In this document: positions 34,826 to 43,127 of the stretch, in pieces
Layout: the number at the start of each line of letters is the position of its first letter
How positions within the stretch are numbered: the first letter of the stretch is position 1
Assembly: GCA_020638695.1 (NCBI GenBank)
Contig: JACKIB010000017.1
Span: 48,575 to 112,574, forward strand
Origin: Planctomycetota bacterium
Lineage (GTDB): Bacteria > Planctomycetota > UBA1135 > UBA2386
Direction of reading: 5' to 3'
DNA length: 64,000 nt
Program-made: the position numbers and the translations under genes
The notes under the pieces: model-generated
The model's database searches: none
Seen by the model: only the letters and a program-made list of their open reading frames with translations
Told to the model about the DNA's origin: nothing

Positions 34826-36270
34826 CAGCGCACCCGCCGGTAGAGTGCCCAGGTACACCCCGAGGGGCCGTAGAACGGATAGACCCCGTCCAATTCGTAG
34901 GCAGGCCCGCCGGGCACGGCGAACCGCTGCTGAAACCGCGGGCGCGGGCGTGGGTCCTCTGGATACCACTCGCTCTGCACCAGGAACCAGTCGCCCCGCG
35001 GCCGCCCCTGCGGGTCGCGCAGATAGGCGAGCTGCTGGCCGCGCTGCAGGAAGCGCTTGTGGTAGCCCAGTAGGATGCGGTTGCGGAAATCGAAGTCGCT
35101 ACCGACCGTGAACGACGCGCCGGAACGGCGGCCGATGTGTTCCACCGCGGCGCGGTACTGACCCCGCCCACCGCCTGAGAGGAAGGCAACCGTGCGCACC
35201 ACGTTCCCGACGACGAACGCCAACACCAGCACGGCGGCGCCCCACCGCAACGGTCCGGGTACGTGCAGCATGCGCACCAAGGACGATGCGGCGAACAACA
35301 GGACGAAGGTCGTTCCCACGAGAAAATAGCGCGGGTACAGGATGCCCTCTACCGGATTGGCGGCCAACACCAACACCGGCACCACGACCGCGACCGCGAG
35401 GACGAACACCCACACCGTCGAGCCCTGGCACGCCCTGCGCCAGCACTCCTGCGCCGCGAGACCGAGCAATACGAGGCCGCCGCCGAACGCCGCCCAAGCT
35501 TCGTTGGGCGCACCGGTGAACCACGCACAGAGGTCCTGCATCACCACCGAGAGCGGCGGCCCGGACGCCCCTCCCGGTCGCAGCACGCGCACCATCGTCC
35601 AGTAGAACCACGCGGCGAAGCCGAGCGGAACGCCGTGCAGCACCGCGAGGCGCACCACCGCGACGCGGAACGGCAACCGCCGCAGCGCCGCGACCGCGGA
35701 CCACAGCCCCCCGGCTACCAGGAAGTGCACGAACACCAGGTGCGACGCCAGCCCGAAGCAGCACACCAGGCCATAGGTCACGACCTCGGCGATGCGCATT
35801 CTGAAACCGCTCGCCTCGAAACGCTGCAGCAACCGAAACCCGAGTAGCGCGAACACCACCGCCAGCGCGTAGCCGCGCGCTTCGGTGGAATACACGATCA
35901 GCGGATACGACACCGCGGCCGCTCCGGCAGGCAGCCACACACCGGATGCCCCGGCGCGGCGCTCACTGAACAGGACCACGGTGGCAATGCCGGCGAATAG
36001 CGAGGGAATGCGGTACAGCACCCAGGCGTCGCGGTCGCCGACCAGGTACATCCACACAGTGATCAGCGGGTGGTTGTTGTCGTGCTTCAGCTCCGACTTG
36101 GTGAACACGTCGGTGAACGACTGCAGCTTGTTCAGCCACACCCAGCTCCACGCTTCGTCCAACCAGAACCCGTCGCGCACCGCCAGACCGCGCAACACGC
36201 CGGCGACCACCAGCACGGCGATCAGCAACGGCAAGGCGCGGCGGCGTGGCGCGGTATCGACTGCGGACAC
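34825..36270 (-). CDS. Glycosyltransferase family 39 (dolichyl-P-mannose-type) membrane protein
   Basis: A 481-residue polytopic protein. The first periplasmic loop has the DE motif (FWLDEAWSWVWL, residues ~34-45) that serves catalysis in GT-C enzymes, with a second acidic/His region at HDNNHPLITVWMY. About ten membrane helices follow and a soluble C-terminal ~90 residues end with RRVR. Such enzymes transfer a sugar from a polyprenyl-phosphate donor to protein, lipid A or glycan. The gene appears to stand alone. Its stop codon abuts the tandem family-1 repeats. Confidence 0.85.
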   Translation of the reverse strand: MSAVDTAPRRRALPLLIAVLVVAGVLRGLAVRDGFWLDEAWSWVWLNKLQSFTDVFTKSELKHDNNHPLITVWMYLVGDRDAWVLYRIPSLFAGIATVVLFSERRAGASGVWLPAGAAAVSYPLIVYSTEARGYALAVVFALLGFRLLQRFEASGFRMRIAEVVTYGLVCCFGLASHLVFVHFLVAGGLWSAVAALRRLPFRVAVVRLAVLHGVPLGFAAWFYWTMVRVLRPGGASGPPLSVVMQDLCAWFTGAPNEAWAAFGGGLVLLGLAAQECWRRACQGSTVWVFVLAVAVVVPVLVLAANPVEGILYPRYFLVGTTFVLLFAASSLVRMLHVPGPLRWGAAVLVLAFVVGNVVRTVAFLSGGGRGQYRAAVEHIGRRSGASFTVGSDFDFRNRILLGYHKRFLQRGQQLAYLRDPQGRPRGDWFLVQSEWYPEDPRPRPRFQQRFAVPGGPAYELDGVYPFYGPSGCTWALYRRVR

Positions 36271-36611
36271 CCGCGTTCTTTTAGCCGGCGGGGCTCTGCC
36301 GGCCGGCGGCCAACGCCGGACTATTCACTGGCCGCGCCGTGAGATCGCGCGGTGTCCACCGGGGCGGCGATCGGCGGGCCGCGCAAGGAGGCGGGGCGCT
36401 TTCCCGTGGGTGAATGGGGTCTCGCCTTCGAGCAGCCCGACGACCGCACGTTCCCGGCAACACGGTGCCGAGTGCCTGGCTGGCCAACCTCGTCCCGGGC
36501 CCTGGGAAAATGGTCCGGTCCATGGCAGCTCACCCGTGGCAGGCGCATCGGGCGCCGCCCTGCGCGCCGAGTTTCGCCGACGGTGTGACGGCGAGTCCCA
36601 CACACCCGACT
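36271..36611. other. Intergenic region with family-2 element
   Basis: A 341-base spacer that holds the family-2 element at 36316-36518 and nothing else recognisable. The GT39 promoter is expected at its left edge. Confidence 0.5.
36316..36518. repeat. Family-2 MITE-like element (putative)
   Basis: The left end reads CCGGACTATTCACTGGCC and the right end, in reverse complement, CCGGACCATTTTCCC. The ends are inverted and ~200 bp apart, as in the element at 53276-53449. Internal sequence similarity is limited to GAGATCGCGCGG near the left end. Confidence 0.5.
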
Positions 36612-37496
36612 TCAGGCCGGCGCACAGCCGCCGTGCGGCGCGACGGCGGGCTCGGGCAGAACAGCCAACGCTGCCTCGACTTCGTCGATCACCGCGTCGA
36701 GCGTCGAAGTGCCCGCGGTCAGGCCGACCTTCGCGCAGCCGTGGAACCACTCGGGATCGAGACCGCTCGCGCCCTGGACGAGGTACGCCGGACGCCCGTT
36801 GGCGCGACAGGTCTCGACCAGCTGGCGCGAGTTGTTCGAGCCGCGCCCACCCACCACGACCACGCATTCGACCGCGTCGAGCAGCGCTCGCAGCGCGGCC
36901 TGTCGCTGGCGGGTCGGTTCGCAGATGGTGTCGAGGAAGCGCACCTCTGCAGCCGGGTGTGCAGCGCGGATCGCCGCGACCACGCGGGTCGCCACGGCCT
37001 CGGGGGTGGTGGTCTGGCTCACCACGCCGATGCGCGGCGCGTCGATCCGCAGCGCGCGCGCCTCGGCTTCGTCGGCCACCACCGCGCACACCTCGAGGTC
37101 GCCGGTGAGTCCACGCACCTCGACGTGCCCGTGCAGCCCGATCACCACCGGGAAGTAGCCCGCCTCCTGCAACCGCAACACGGCATTGTGTGCCTTGCGC
37201 ACCAGCGGGCAGGTTGTGTCGACCAATGCGATCCCTCGCTCTTCCAGCGCAACCCGCTCGCGATTGGCAATCCCGTGCGCGGTCACCAGCACGGTTCCGG
37301 TGCTCACCTCGGCAGCCCGCGCCTGCTCGGTCGCCATCCTGAAGCCCTGCTGACGCAGCCGTGCCAGCACCTGCTCGTTGTGCACCAGTTCGCCGTAGAC
37401 CGTCACCTCGGGTGCGTCGTCGCGCGCGAACGCGAGCTGCAGAGCGTCGCGCACCCCGAAGCACATCCCCATCGCCTCCGCCCGGATGACCTGCAT
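36612..37496 (-). CDS. ispH: 4-hydroxy-3-methylbut-2-enyl diphosphate reductase
   Basis: A 294-residue IspH, the last step of the MEP pathway giving IPP and DMAPP. The three cluster cysteines are visible in GMCFGVRDAL (~12), DTTCPLVRK (~95) and, toward the C-terminus, GLTAGTSTLDAV with the preceding Cys in DTICEPTRQRQ. VTAHG and GGRGSNNSRQL are also typical. Length is normal. It is followed upstream (37503) by a regulator gene 6 bases away on the same strand. The isoprenoids would feed the undecaprenyl carriers used by the polysaccharide genes of this window. Confidence 0.92.
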   Translation of the reverse strand: MQVIRAEAMGMCFGVRDALQLAFARDDAPEVTVYGELVHNEQVLARLRQQGFRMATEQARAAEVSTGTVLVTAHGIANRERVALEERGIALVDTTCPLVRKAHNAVLRLQEAGYFPVVIGLHGHVEVRGLTGDLEVCAVVADEAEARALRIDAPRIGVVSQTTTPEAVATRVVAAIRAAHPAAEVRFLDTICEPTRQRQAALRALLDAVECVVVVGGRGSNNSRQLVETCRANGRPAYLVQGASGLDPEWFHGCAKVGLTAGTSTLDAVIDEVEAALAVLPEPAVAPHGGCAPA

Positions 37497-37502
37497 GCGG
37501 CC

Positions 37503-37916
37503 TCAGGCGTGCGCCAGGTCGGGGGGAAGGTCATCGCGGCGTTTACGCGACGGCTCGATGCGGATGCTCGCGTCCTGGATCACCCGCTGCAGTTCTTCGA
37601 GGTAGGCGTCGAACTGGGTCTTGCCGACCGCGGTCAGTCGCGCGCGGGTCAACGGCCGTCCGGTGGTCGTCGCCTTCTCGAGCTCGATCAGCCCGGCTTC
37701 CAGCAGCACCGTGAGGTGCCGGCTGAGGTTGCCGTCGGTGAGTGAACAGAGCTCCTTGAGCTCGCCGAACACCAACCCGTCGTTGCGGGTCCGCAGGGCG
37801 GTGAGGATGCCGAGGCGCGCCTTCTCGTGCAGCACCCGGTCGAGGCCCTCGTAGGCGAAGTAACCGCGGCTGGTCTCGCCCCGGGCGTGGTTCGGTTTGC
37901 GCTTGCGTTCAGCCAC
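37503..37916 (-). CDS. Winged-helix transcriptional regulator
   Basis: A 137-residue DNA-binding protein. The winged helix spans ~25-105: VLHEKARLGILTALRTRNDG, then FGELKELCSLTDGNLSRHLTVLLEAGLIELEK (helix-turn-helix), and the wing TTGRPLTRARLTAVG. It belongs to the ArsR/MarR-like group of HTH proteins. The start is GTG 37916, overlapping the stop of the membrane protein gene by 8 bases, an arrangement seen in regulator/membrane-protein pairs. No ligand-binding residues are evident. It could autoregulate the pair, which is inference. Confidence 0.85.
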   Translation of the reverse strand: MAERKRKPNHARGETSRGYFAYEGLDRVLHEKARLGILTALRTRNDGLVFGELKELCSLTDGNLSRHLTVLLEAGLIELEKATTTGRPLTRARLTAVGKTQFDAYLEELQRVIQDASIRIEPSRKRRDDLPPDLAHA

Positions 37917-38541
37917 GGCTCCTCCTCGCTCCCGGCTCCGGGGCGTGCAGTGGTCGCTCGAGGTTCAGATACAGCACCCCGGCGGCGGCGAGCTGCCCGA
38001 CGCCGAAGGTGGCGCCCATCCACCACGGCGCAGGCACCGCCACGCCGTGCGACTGCACCAACATCCAGGTGCCGGCCATCCCGTAGAACGCCGCCACCAC
38101 ACCGATCGCCTTCGGGAGGTAGGGACGCACCGACCAGATGCCGAGCGCGAAGAACAGCGCCCACAGCCCGGGCAGCAGCGACGCGAACCCGTGCCACTGC
38201 ACGAGGACTGCGGTCACCACCCCCCCGACCAGCAACGCCGGCATCGACTGCGCGACCACCAACAGCGACCGCCAGCGGCCGAGCCGTTGCTGCCGCCGCA
38301 GACAGCCGTAGAGCAGGTCGCTGGCGCAGATCACCGCGCACACGGCGGCGACCGCGACCCAGAAGACCACGAACTCCACCGCATCCGCGGGACGCACCCA
38401 CGTCGACTGCACCGCCGCGGCGAGCACCGCGACCCCGCCGGTGATCGCCATGGTCGCGGCGCGGTAGCCGCGGAACACCTCGGATTTGAGGACCTGGGCG
38501 TGGATCTCGGAGATCTGCGCGAGGGCTTTGTCGAGCTGCAT
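37909..38541 (-). CDS. Membrane protein paired with the winged-helix regulator
   Basis: A 210-residue protein. The N-terminus (MQLDKALAQISEIHAQVLKS) is an amphipathic helix, followed by about six membrane helices. No enzymatic motif is visible. ATG 38541 is chosen because an upstream start adds a low-complexity piece. The 8-base overlap with the regulator gene implies coupled translation. Such two-gene cassettes are frequent in Acidobacteria and Planctomycetes, with unknown function. Confidence 0.72.
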   Translation of the reverse strand: MQLDKALAQISEIHAQVLKSEVFRGYRAATMAITGGVAVLAAAVQSTWVRPADAVEFVVFWVAVAAVCAVICASDLLYGCLRRQQRLGRWRSLLVVAQSMPALLVGGVVTAVLVQWHGFASLLPGLWALFFALGIWSVRPYLPKAIGVVAAFYGMAGTWMLVQSHGVAVPAPWWMGATFGVGQLAAAGVLYLNLERPLHAPEPGARRSRG

Positions 38542-38646
38542 CGTCGGGCGAGCGGGCGCCGGAAGGACACCGGTGGCCCGAACTTTATCGTGCAAAGTCG
38601 CTGGGTCAACCCCGGGGTTCTCGGCGCGCCGGCGACCGGGCAGGGA

Positions 38647-39006
38647 TCACGACCAACTGGCGCGCCGTAGCTCGAACTCGACCACCCGGCCCCGCGGATC
38701 CACCGTCACGCCCTCCGCCCTGAGCCGCCGCGCCTGCTCCGCGCCACACTCGCTGTCGATCGAACGGGCGATCCGCCCGCTGGCCTGGACCACCCGGTGC
38801 CACGGAACCCGCTCCTGGTCGGGCGGCAACGCCGCGAGCGCGTAGCCGACCTGCCGCGCCGCGCGCCGCAGCCCGAGTGCGGCGGCGACATCGCCGTAGG
38901 TGGTCACCTTCCCGGCGGGCACGCGCCGGACTTGCTCCCACACGCGCTGGTGGAACCCCGGGCCGACGACGCGGTGCGGGCCGTGGCGGTCTGGGTCGTA
39001 GGGCAT
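38647..39006 (-). CDS. Alkyltransferase-like protein (MGMT C-terminal fold, no reactive Cys)
   Basis: A 119-residue protein of the O6-alkylguanine-DNA alkyltransferase fold. The helix-turn-helix and wing are recognisable: VWEQVRRVPAGKVTTYGDVA and GRIARSIDSECGAEQARRL. The usual PCHRV acceptor site reads VPWHRVV, with Trp replacing the reactive Cys, as in alkyltransferase-like (ATL) proteins. ATL proteins bind O6-alkylguanine and direct nucleotide excision repair. ATG 39006 gives the family-typical length. It appears monocistronic. Confidence 0.88.
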   Translation of the reverse strand: MPYDPDRHGPHRVVGPGFHQRVWEQVRRVPAGKVTTYGDVAAALGLRRAARQVGYALAALPPDQERVPWHRVVQASGRIARSIDSECGAEQARRLRAEGVTVDPRGRVVEFELRRASWS

Positions 39007-39527
39007 TCGGGGGAAGGGGCGGGACGGTGAAGGGCCGCGAGGATACTGCTTGGTATCTCCGGACGCGGCCGAACCGCTTTGGGAAGTGAAGAGGCTGGCG
39101 TGGCGCTGAACGAGCCTGGTGTCCCGAGGGCTCGATTGGCAAGGCAATTGCCCTATCGGCGGACCTCGGTCGACGCGGCGATCGGGATGGTCAACATTGA
39201 TCGACCAGAGTCCCGTGCGGAACACGATGAGGACTCGTACTGCCACCCACTCCCTTGGCTTCCCGACCCCGATCAGTCGATCGTTCGATCAGTCTGCTCA
39301 CACCAAGGCAGTGGGCCATGACTGGGCCCCTCCGGATGAGCAGCCGGCGGTCATGCCTGCTCGGTCTCCACCGTTGAGATCGCCAATCTTGTGAACGAGC
39401 GCTTGCCCGGCGGCCGATGTCTGGCTGGCGTGCGGACCTTTCCAGTGCGCACAAATCGCACAGAGTCCGAGAGAACCTAAATCGAGCTTGCAAGCGCTGT
39501 CCGCCCGGTGCCTCGAAGGGTGCTGAT
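39007..39527. other. Intergenic region without recognised features
   Basis: A spacer of 521 bases between the ATL gene and the 3' end of the kinase gene. Short open frames on both strands show no gene-like composition or motifs. It is less GC-rich than the neighbours and may be old debris. Confidence 0.4.
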
Positions 39528-42272
39528 CTACTTGACGGCCCTACGTCCGGCGGAGAGCCGCTCGATCTCGTCGCCCAGTTCGCGTAGCGCACGGTGCGCC
39601 GGCCATCTCTTTCGCCCGGCTGCCACGGACTCGCGAGCCGAGCCAAGCCGTCCATGTCTTACCCACAGCCGCGCGCGGCACGTAACGGCGTGGGGGTCGT
39701 CCGGGTACGCTCTGGACCAGCGGGCCGCGCATACACTCGCCAGCGAGAGGTCCTGGATCCCCATCGCTACCTTGGCAAGGAAGTGGAACTCAAGGCAGTG
39801 CAGCTTTGCCGTCAAGAGCCGCCGCTCGATCCCACTACGGGCCCAGCCGCGAGCACGCTCGGCGAGGGCGGTCTGTCCCGCCTCTGCGGCTTCGAAGCTG
39901 AGCAGGGCGGCGTGGCTGATCCGAAGGGTCATCGACACCGCCTGGGTGCCCATCAGGTCCTTGCCTTCGCTGGCGGCCACGAAGTCGCGGATCGCCCGCT
40001 CACTGTGTCCCAACTTCAGGTTCAGGCCTGCTCGCAGGTAGCGCAGCATGGTCAACCCCTGGATCTCGATCGCCCAATCCAAGCGGCTGACCTTGCTCTG
40101 GGGTGTAGCGAATGGGAACATCGTTTGTGTAACGGTGAGGAGCAGAGCGCGGATCGAGCACGGTGGAAACCGCACGTGCAACTCGCCGGATCTGCCACCT
40201 CCCGTCGCCAGCGCCCCGAAGATCTTGCTCATGCCACGCGAGAGAACATCCCACGCCGAGGTCTTGGGAGCCGTGTCGGGAAACGCCCACAGCTGCCAGG
40301 TGTTCTCCTGCAGCATCGAGAAGCTGTCTTGCAGCGCCCCGTAAAGCCTTTCGAACTGAACTACCCGCAGCCGGGCCGCCGGGGATACGTGGTCCCCGGC
40401 CACTGCCGCCATGGCGGCGTCATGCTCACCCATCGCGGCCCGACAGATTCCGCGCATGAGGGCTGCACTGAGGTCGCCGGGATACCGCGCATGGAACCGC
40501 TCGACGTCGGCCAGCGCCGCCACGGGTCCCTCTGTCAGCAACACCAGCGTCAGCCACATCTCGTGAGCCGGTCGATGGCCTGGGTCGGCCGCCAGCGCCG
40601 CGCTTAGGTGGGAACGAACCTGCGCTGCGCTGTTCGCGAGGAGTGCCCGCGCATACGCGTCGTCCGCCGTCGCTAGTGTCCCAGATTCGAGCGCTGTAGT
40701 GATGGCCCGTTGGTCTATCGAAAAGCTCGTGGCGTCGAGCAGACGACGCGAGGGATCGGCAGCCAGCAAGGAGGCCTTGGCGGCGTGCTCGCCGAGATCC
40801 TGGTGCACCTTGAGGGCGCCTATTGCCGCTCGCGACTTCGCCAACTCAAACGAACCGTCCCACACTTCGATCAAGCCAATCTGCACGGCGATGGGATCAG
40901 CACCGAGGTCGGCGGCGTTCCGGTAGAGCGACTCGGCCGCCTGCCACTCACCCACCGAGGACCTCGCCTTTGCCATCCGGAACAACACCTCTCCGCGCAG
41001 CCGCTGCGCTTCGGTCGCCGCAGCGCGGGCCTGGCCCTCGGCCGTTGTCGCGTCCTGCTGCGCCGACACGGCGTCGTCCCGCGCCGCCATCGCCTCGACC
41101 ACCTGCGACCAAGCGATCGCCAGGCTGGCCGTAAGCAGCGTCAGCAGCGCCGCCGGCAACGGATTGCGCCGTGTCCAGCGGGACACGCGCAGCCACGCTC
41201 TCGGCCGGCGAGCTAGCACCGGGATCCCGTCGCGGACCCGCACAAGATCCTCAGCGAAGGCTAGCGCGGTGGCGTAACGATGCGCCGGATCCGCCTGCAA
41301 CGCCTTGCCAAGCACAACGTCGAGGTCCCGCGGCAACCGCCGGTTATGCCCCGAGGCGGGCTGCGGATCGGCGCGCAGGATTGCCTCTCGCAACTCCTGA
41401 TGGGTAGTGCCGATGAACGGTCGGCGGCCCGCGACGCACTCGTAGAGGGTCACCCCCAGCCCCCAGACGTCGGCGGTTCGCCCGATCGCGCGGCCCCGCG
41501 GCGCGATCTGCTCGGGCGCCATATAGCCCGGCGTGCCGAGCTCGTCGCCGCTCACGGTCAGCTGCATCTCGTCGCTGGCCTCGTCGCGGGCCAAGCCGAA
41601 GTCCAGGATGAAGGGCGCGTCGGTAGCGTCGATCAGGATGTTCGACGGCTTAACGTCGCGGTGCAGGACGCCGTGCTCGTGGGCGTGGTGCAGGGCGCGG
41701 GCCACCGTCTCGATCCAGCCAAGGAGCTGTTCGAGCGTGGGCGCGGACGCGCCCGCAGCGGCGATCTTCTCCGCCAACGAGTGCCCATCGAGGAAGCGCA
41801 TGGCGAGGAACGGCATGCCATCGACCTCGCCGACCTCGTAGATGGGACAGATCGCGGCGTGGTCAAGGCGGGAGGCGATCTTGGCCTCGCGCCGGAACCG
41901 CTCGCGGGCGCTCGCCGAGTGCACCCGCTCCGGTGCGATGAGCTTCAATGCGACGGTTCGGCCGAGCTCGCGGTGGGTTGCGCGGTAGACCATCCCCATG
42001 CCGCCGCGCCCCAGCCAGGCCTCGATCCGATGCGACCCAAAATCGCCGCCTTCCTCCAGCCAGCCACAACCTGCCGGACGCGGACCATCCCTCGACGACG
42101 TCGGCACCGCGGATGCTGGCGTGGTGTGGGAACTCGAGCCGAGCAACGGAACGAGGAACTCGCGCAGCTGCTCGCGGTCAGCGAGAAAGCGGTCTTCCGA
42201 CTCGGCGGTGCCGTTGCGCTGGCGGGCGCGGTACGCCTCGAGCGCGTTGATGGCGGCAAGTAGTTCCTGCAT
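39528..42272 (-). CDS. Transmembrane Ser/Thr protein kinase with helical C-terminal repeats
   Basis: A 914-residue kinase. The kinase domain (~81-345) has the glycine loop GRGGMGMVY, Lys110 (VALKLI), HRDVKPSN (~204), DFGLARD (~224) and GTPGYMAPEQ. A membrane helix near 375-395 is followed by a coiled-coil stretch and a TPR-like helical region to the end. It would sense or scaffold partners and phosphorylate Ser/Thr targets. ATG 42272 was chosen because GAGGAA lies 6 bases ahead; GTG 42290 would overlap the sigma-factor stop. It is the second gene of a two-gene operon with the sigma factor, a pairing common in Planctomycetes. Confidence 0.9.
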   Translation of the reverse strand: MQELLAAINALEAYRARQRNGTAESEDRFLADREQLREFLVPLLGSSSHTTPASAVPTSSRDGPRPAGCGWLEEGGDFGSHRIEAWLGRGGMGMVYRATHRELGRTVALKLIAPERVHSASARERFRREAKIASRLDHAAICPIYEVGEVDGMPFLAMRFLDGHSLAEKIAAAGASAPTLEQLLGWIETVARALHHAHEHGVLHRDVKPSNILIDATDAPFILDFGLARDEASDEMQLTVSGDELGTPGYMAPEQIAPRGRAIGRTADVWGLGVTLYECVAGRRPFIGTTHQELREAILRADPQPASGHNRRLPRDLDVVLGKALQADPAHRYATALAFAEDLVRVRDGIPVLARRPRAWLRVSRWTRRNPLPAALLTLLTASLAIAWSQVVEAMAARDDAVSAQQDATTAEGQARAAATEAQRLRGEVLFRMAKARSSVGEWQAAESLYRNAADLGADPIAVQIGLIEVWDGSFELAKSRAAIGALKVHQDLGEHAAKASLLAADPSRRLLDATSFSIDQRAITTALESGTLATADDAYARALLANSAAQVRSHLSAALAADPGHRPAHEMWLTLVLLTEGPVAALADVERFHARYPGDLSAALMRGICRAAMGEHDAAMAAVAGDHVSPAARLRVVQFERLYGALQDSFSMLQENTWQLWAFPDTAPKTSAWDVLSRGMSKIFGALATGGGRSGELHVRFPPCSIRALLLTVTQTMFPFATPQSKVSRLDWAIEIQGLTMLRYLRAGLNLKLGHSERAIRDFVAASEGKDLMGTQAVSMTLRISHAALLSFEAAEAGQTALAERARGWARSGIERRLLTAKLHCLEFHFLAKVAMGIQDLSLASVCAARWSRAYPDDPHAVTCRARLWVRHGRLGSARESVAAGRKRWPAHRALRELGDEIERLSAGRRAVK

Positions 42273-42282
42273 GGGTTGTTCC

Positions 42283-42939
42283 TCACGCACGGCCCTCCAG
42301 GACGGCCGTCAGTCGCCCGCTGCGCAACTGTTTGAGATTGCGGTAGAGCTTGCGGAGGATGCGGCTAAAGCGCATCCGCGCGGCGTCCTCCGACAGCCCG
42401 AGGCGGTTGGCGATATCTCGGAACGGCAGGCCATCCCGAGCCCGCAACCACACCAGGTCCTGGTCGTGACCCTCCAAGAGATCGAGCGCCGCCAGCAACC
42501 ACTCGCTGTCCTCGGCGCGAGCCGCGCGTTCCTCGGGACGGGTCACCGAGGCGACCGGCAGCGAATCCTCCGCGGCGAACAGGGACTCGGTCCACCCCGC
42601 CTGCTCCCGCGCGACGTCTCGGCATGCGCGTTTGTGCCGGCCCGCGGTCGAGCGCAGGGTGTTAACGATCACTTGTTCCAGGTAGGTGCGGAACTGCTCC
42701 TGACCGGTGAAGCGCAGGGGCGTCTGCGACGTGAGGATCCGCACCAGCACGTCGTGCACGATGTCGCCGGTGTCGGCGTTGCGACGAGCTAAGCCGCCGA
42801 GCCGGCGATGAACTCTCTCGGCGAGCCAGTCAATGTGTGTTTCGATCAGCGCGTGTAGGGCATCGTCGTCGCCTTCGCGGGCCCTCGACAGTAACGATGC
42901 CGTGGCTGGATCGATCCCGTCCTCGACGCGGTCTGGCAT
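42283..42939 (-). CDS. ECF-family RNA polymerase sigma factor
   Basis: A 218-residue sigma-70-type ECF factor. Region 2 is visible in DIVHDVLVRILTSQTPLRF and the helix after it. Region 4 has LEGHDQDLVWLRARDGLPF, the HTH FRDIANRLGLSEDAARMRFS and a basic C-terminus. Such factors recruit RNA polymerase to dedicated promoters, and in Planctomycetes are often controlled by the linked Ser/Thr kinase. The kinase gene follows after 10 bases. ATG 42939 is preceded by CAGGGA, a modest ribosome site. An insertion sequence starts 88 bases upstream (43027), so the native promoter may be displaced. Confidence 0.88.
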   Translation of the reverse strand: MPDRVEDGIDPATASLLSRAREGDDDALHALIETHIDWLAERVHRRLGGLARRNADTGDIVHDVLVRILTSQTPLRFTGQEQFRTYLEQVIVNTLRSTAGRHKRACRDVAREQAGWTESLFAAEDSLPVASVTRPEERAARAEDSEWLLAALDLLEGHDQDLVWLRARDGLPFRDIANRLGLSEDAARMRFSRILRKLYRNLKQLRSGRLTAVLEGRA

Positions 42940-43020
42940 AGTCCCTGTCTCACCTTGGCACGAATCCTCAGGCAGACAGGGTATGCAACCGATGCGCGCT
43001 GTCAATTGGGGCCGACTCGC

Positions 43021-43026
43021 GGCCGC
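43021..43026 (+). repeat. Target duplication GGCCGC, left copy
   Basis: GGCCGC precedes the left inverted repeat at 43027 and recurs directly after the right inverted repeat at 44648-44653. It is short and self-complementary, so the call depends on the matching inverted repeats. Confidence 0.75.
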
Positions 43027-43127
43027 GGGGTGTGGATCAGCTATTGAGCGTGGAAGTCTCGACCGCCCCCAGGCCCCAGGAGTGGGGCGCTGGCGCGATT
43101 CTCCGCAAGATATTGTAGAGAAAGAGC

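Noticed and set aside
34146..35111. Open frames with repeated Gly-Gly-Arg-Gly-Ala-Ala-type peptides
   Set aside because: They translate the tandem family-1 repeats, whose 184-bp period shifts the frame between copies.
39191..39655. Minus-strand open frame in the 39007-39527 spacer
   Set aside because: No domain, no signal, Arg/Ser-rich composition typical of out-of-frame GC-rich DNA; it also overlaps the kinase 3' end.
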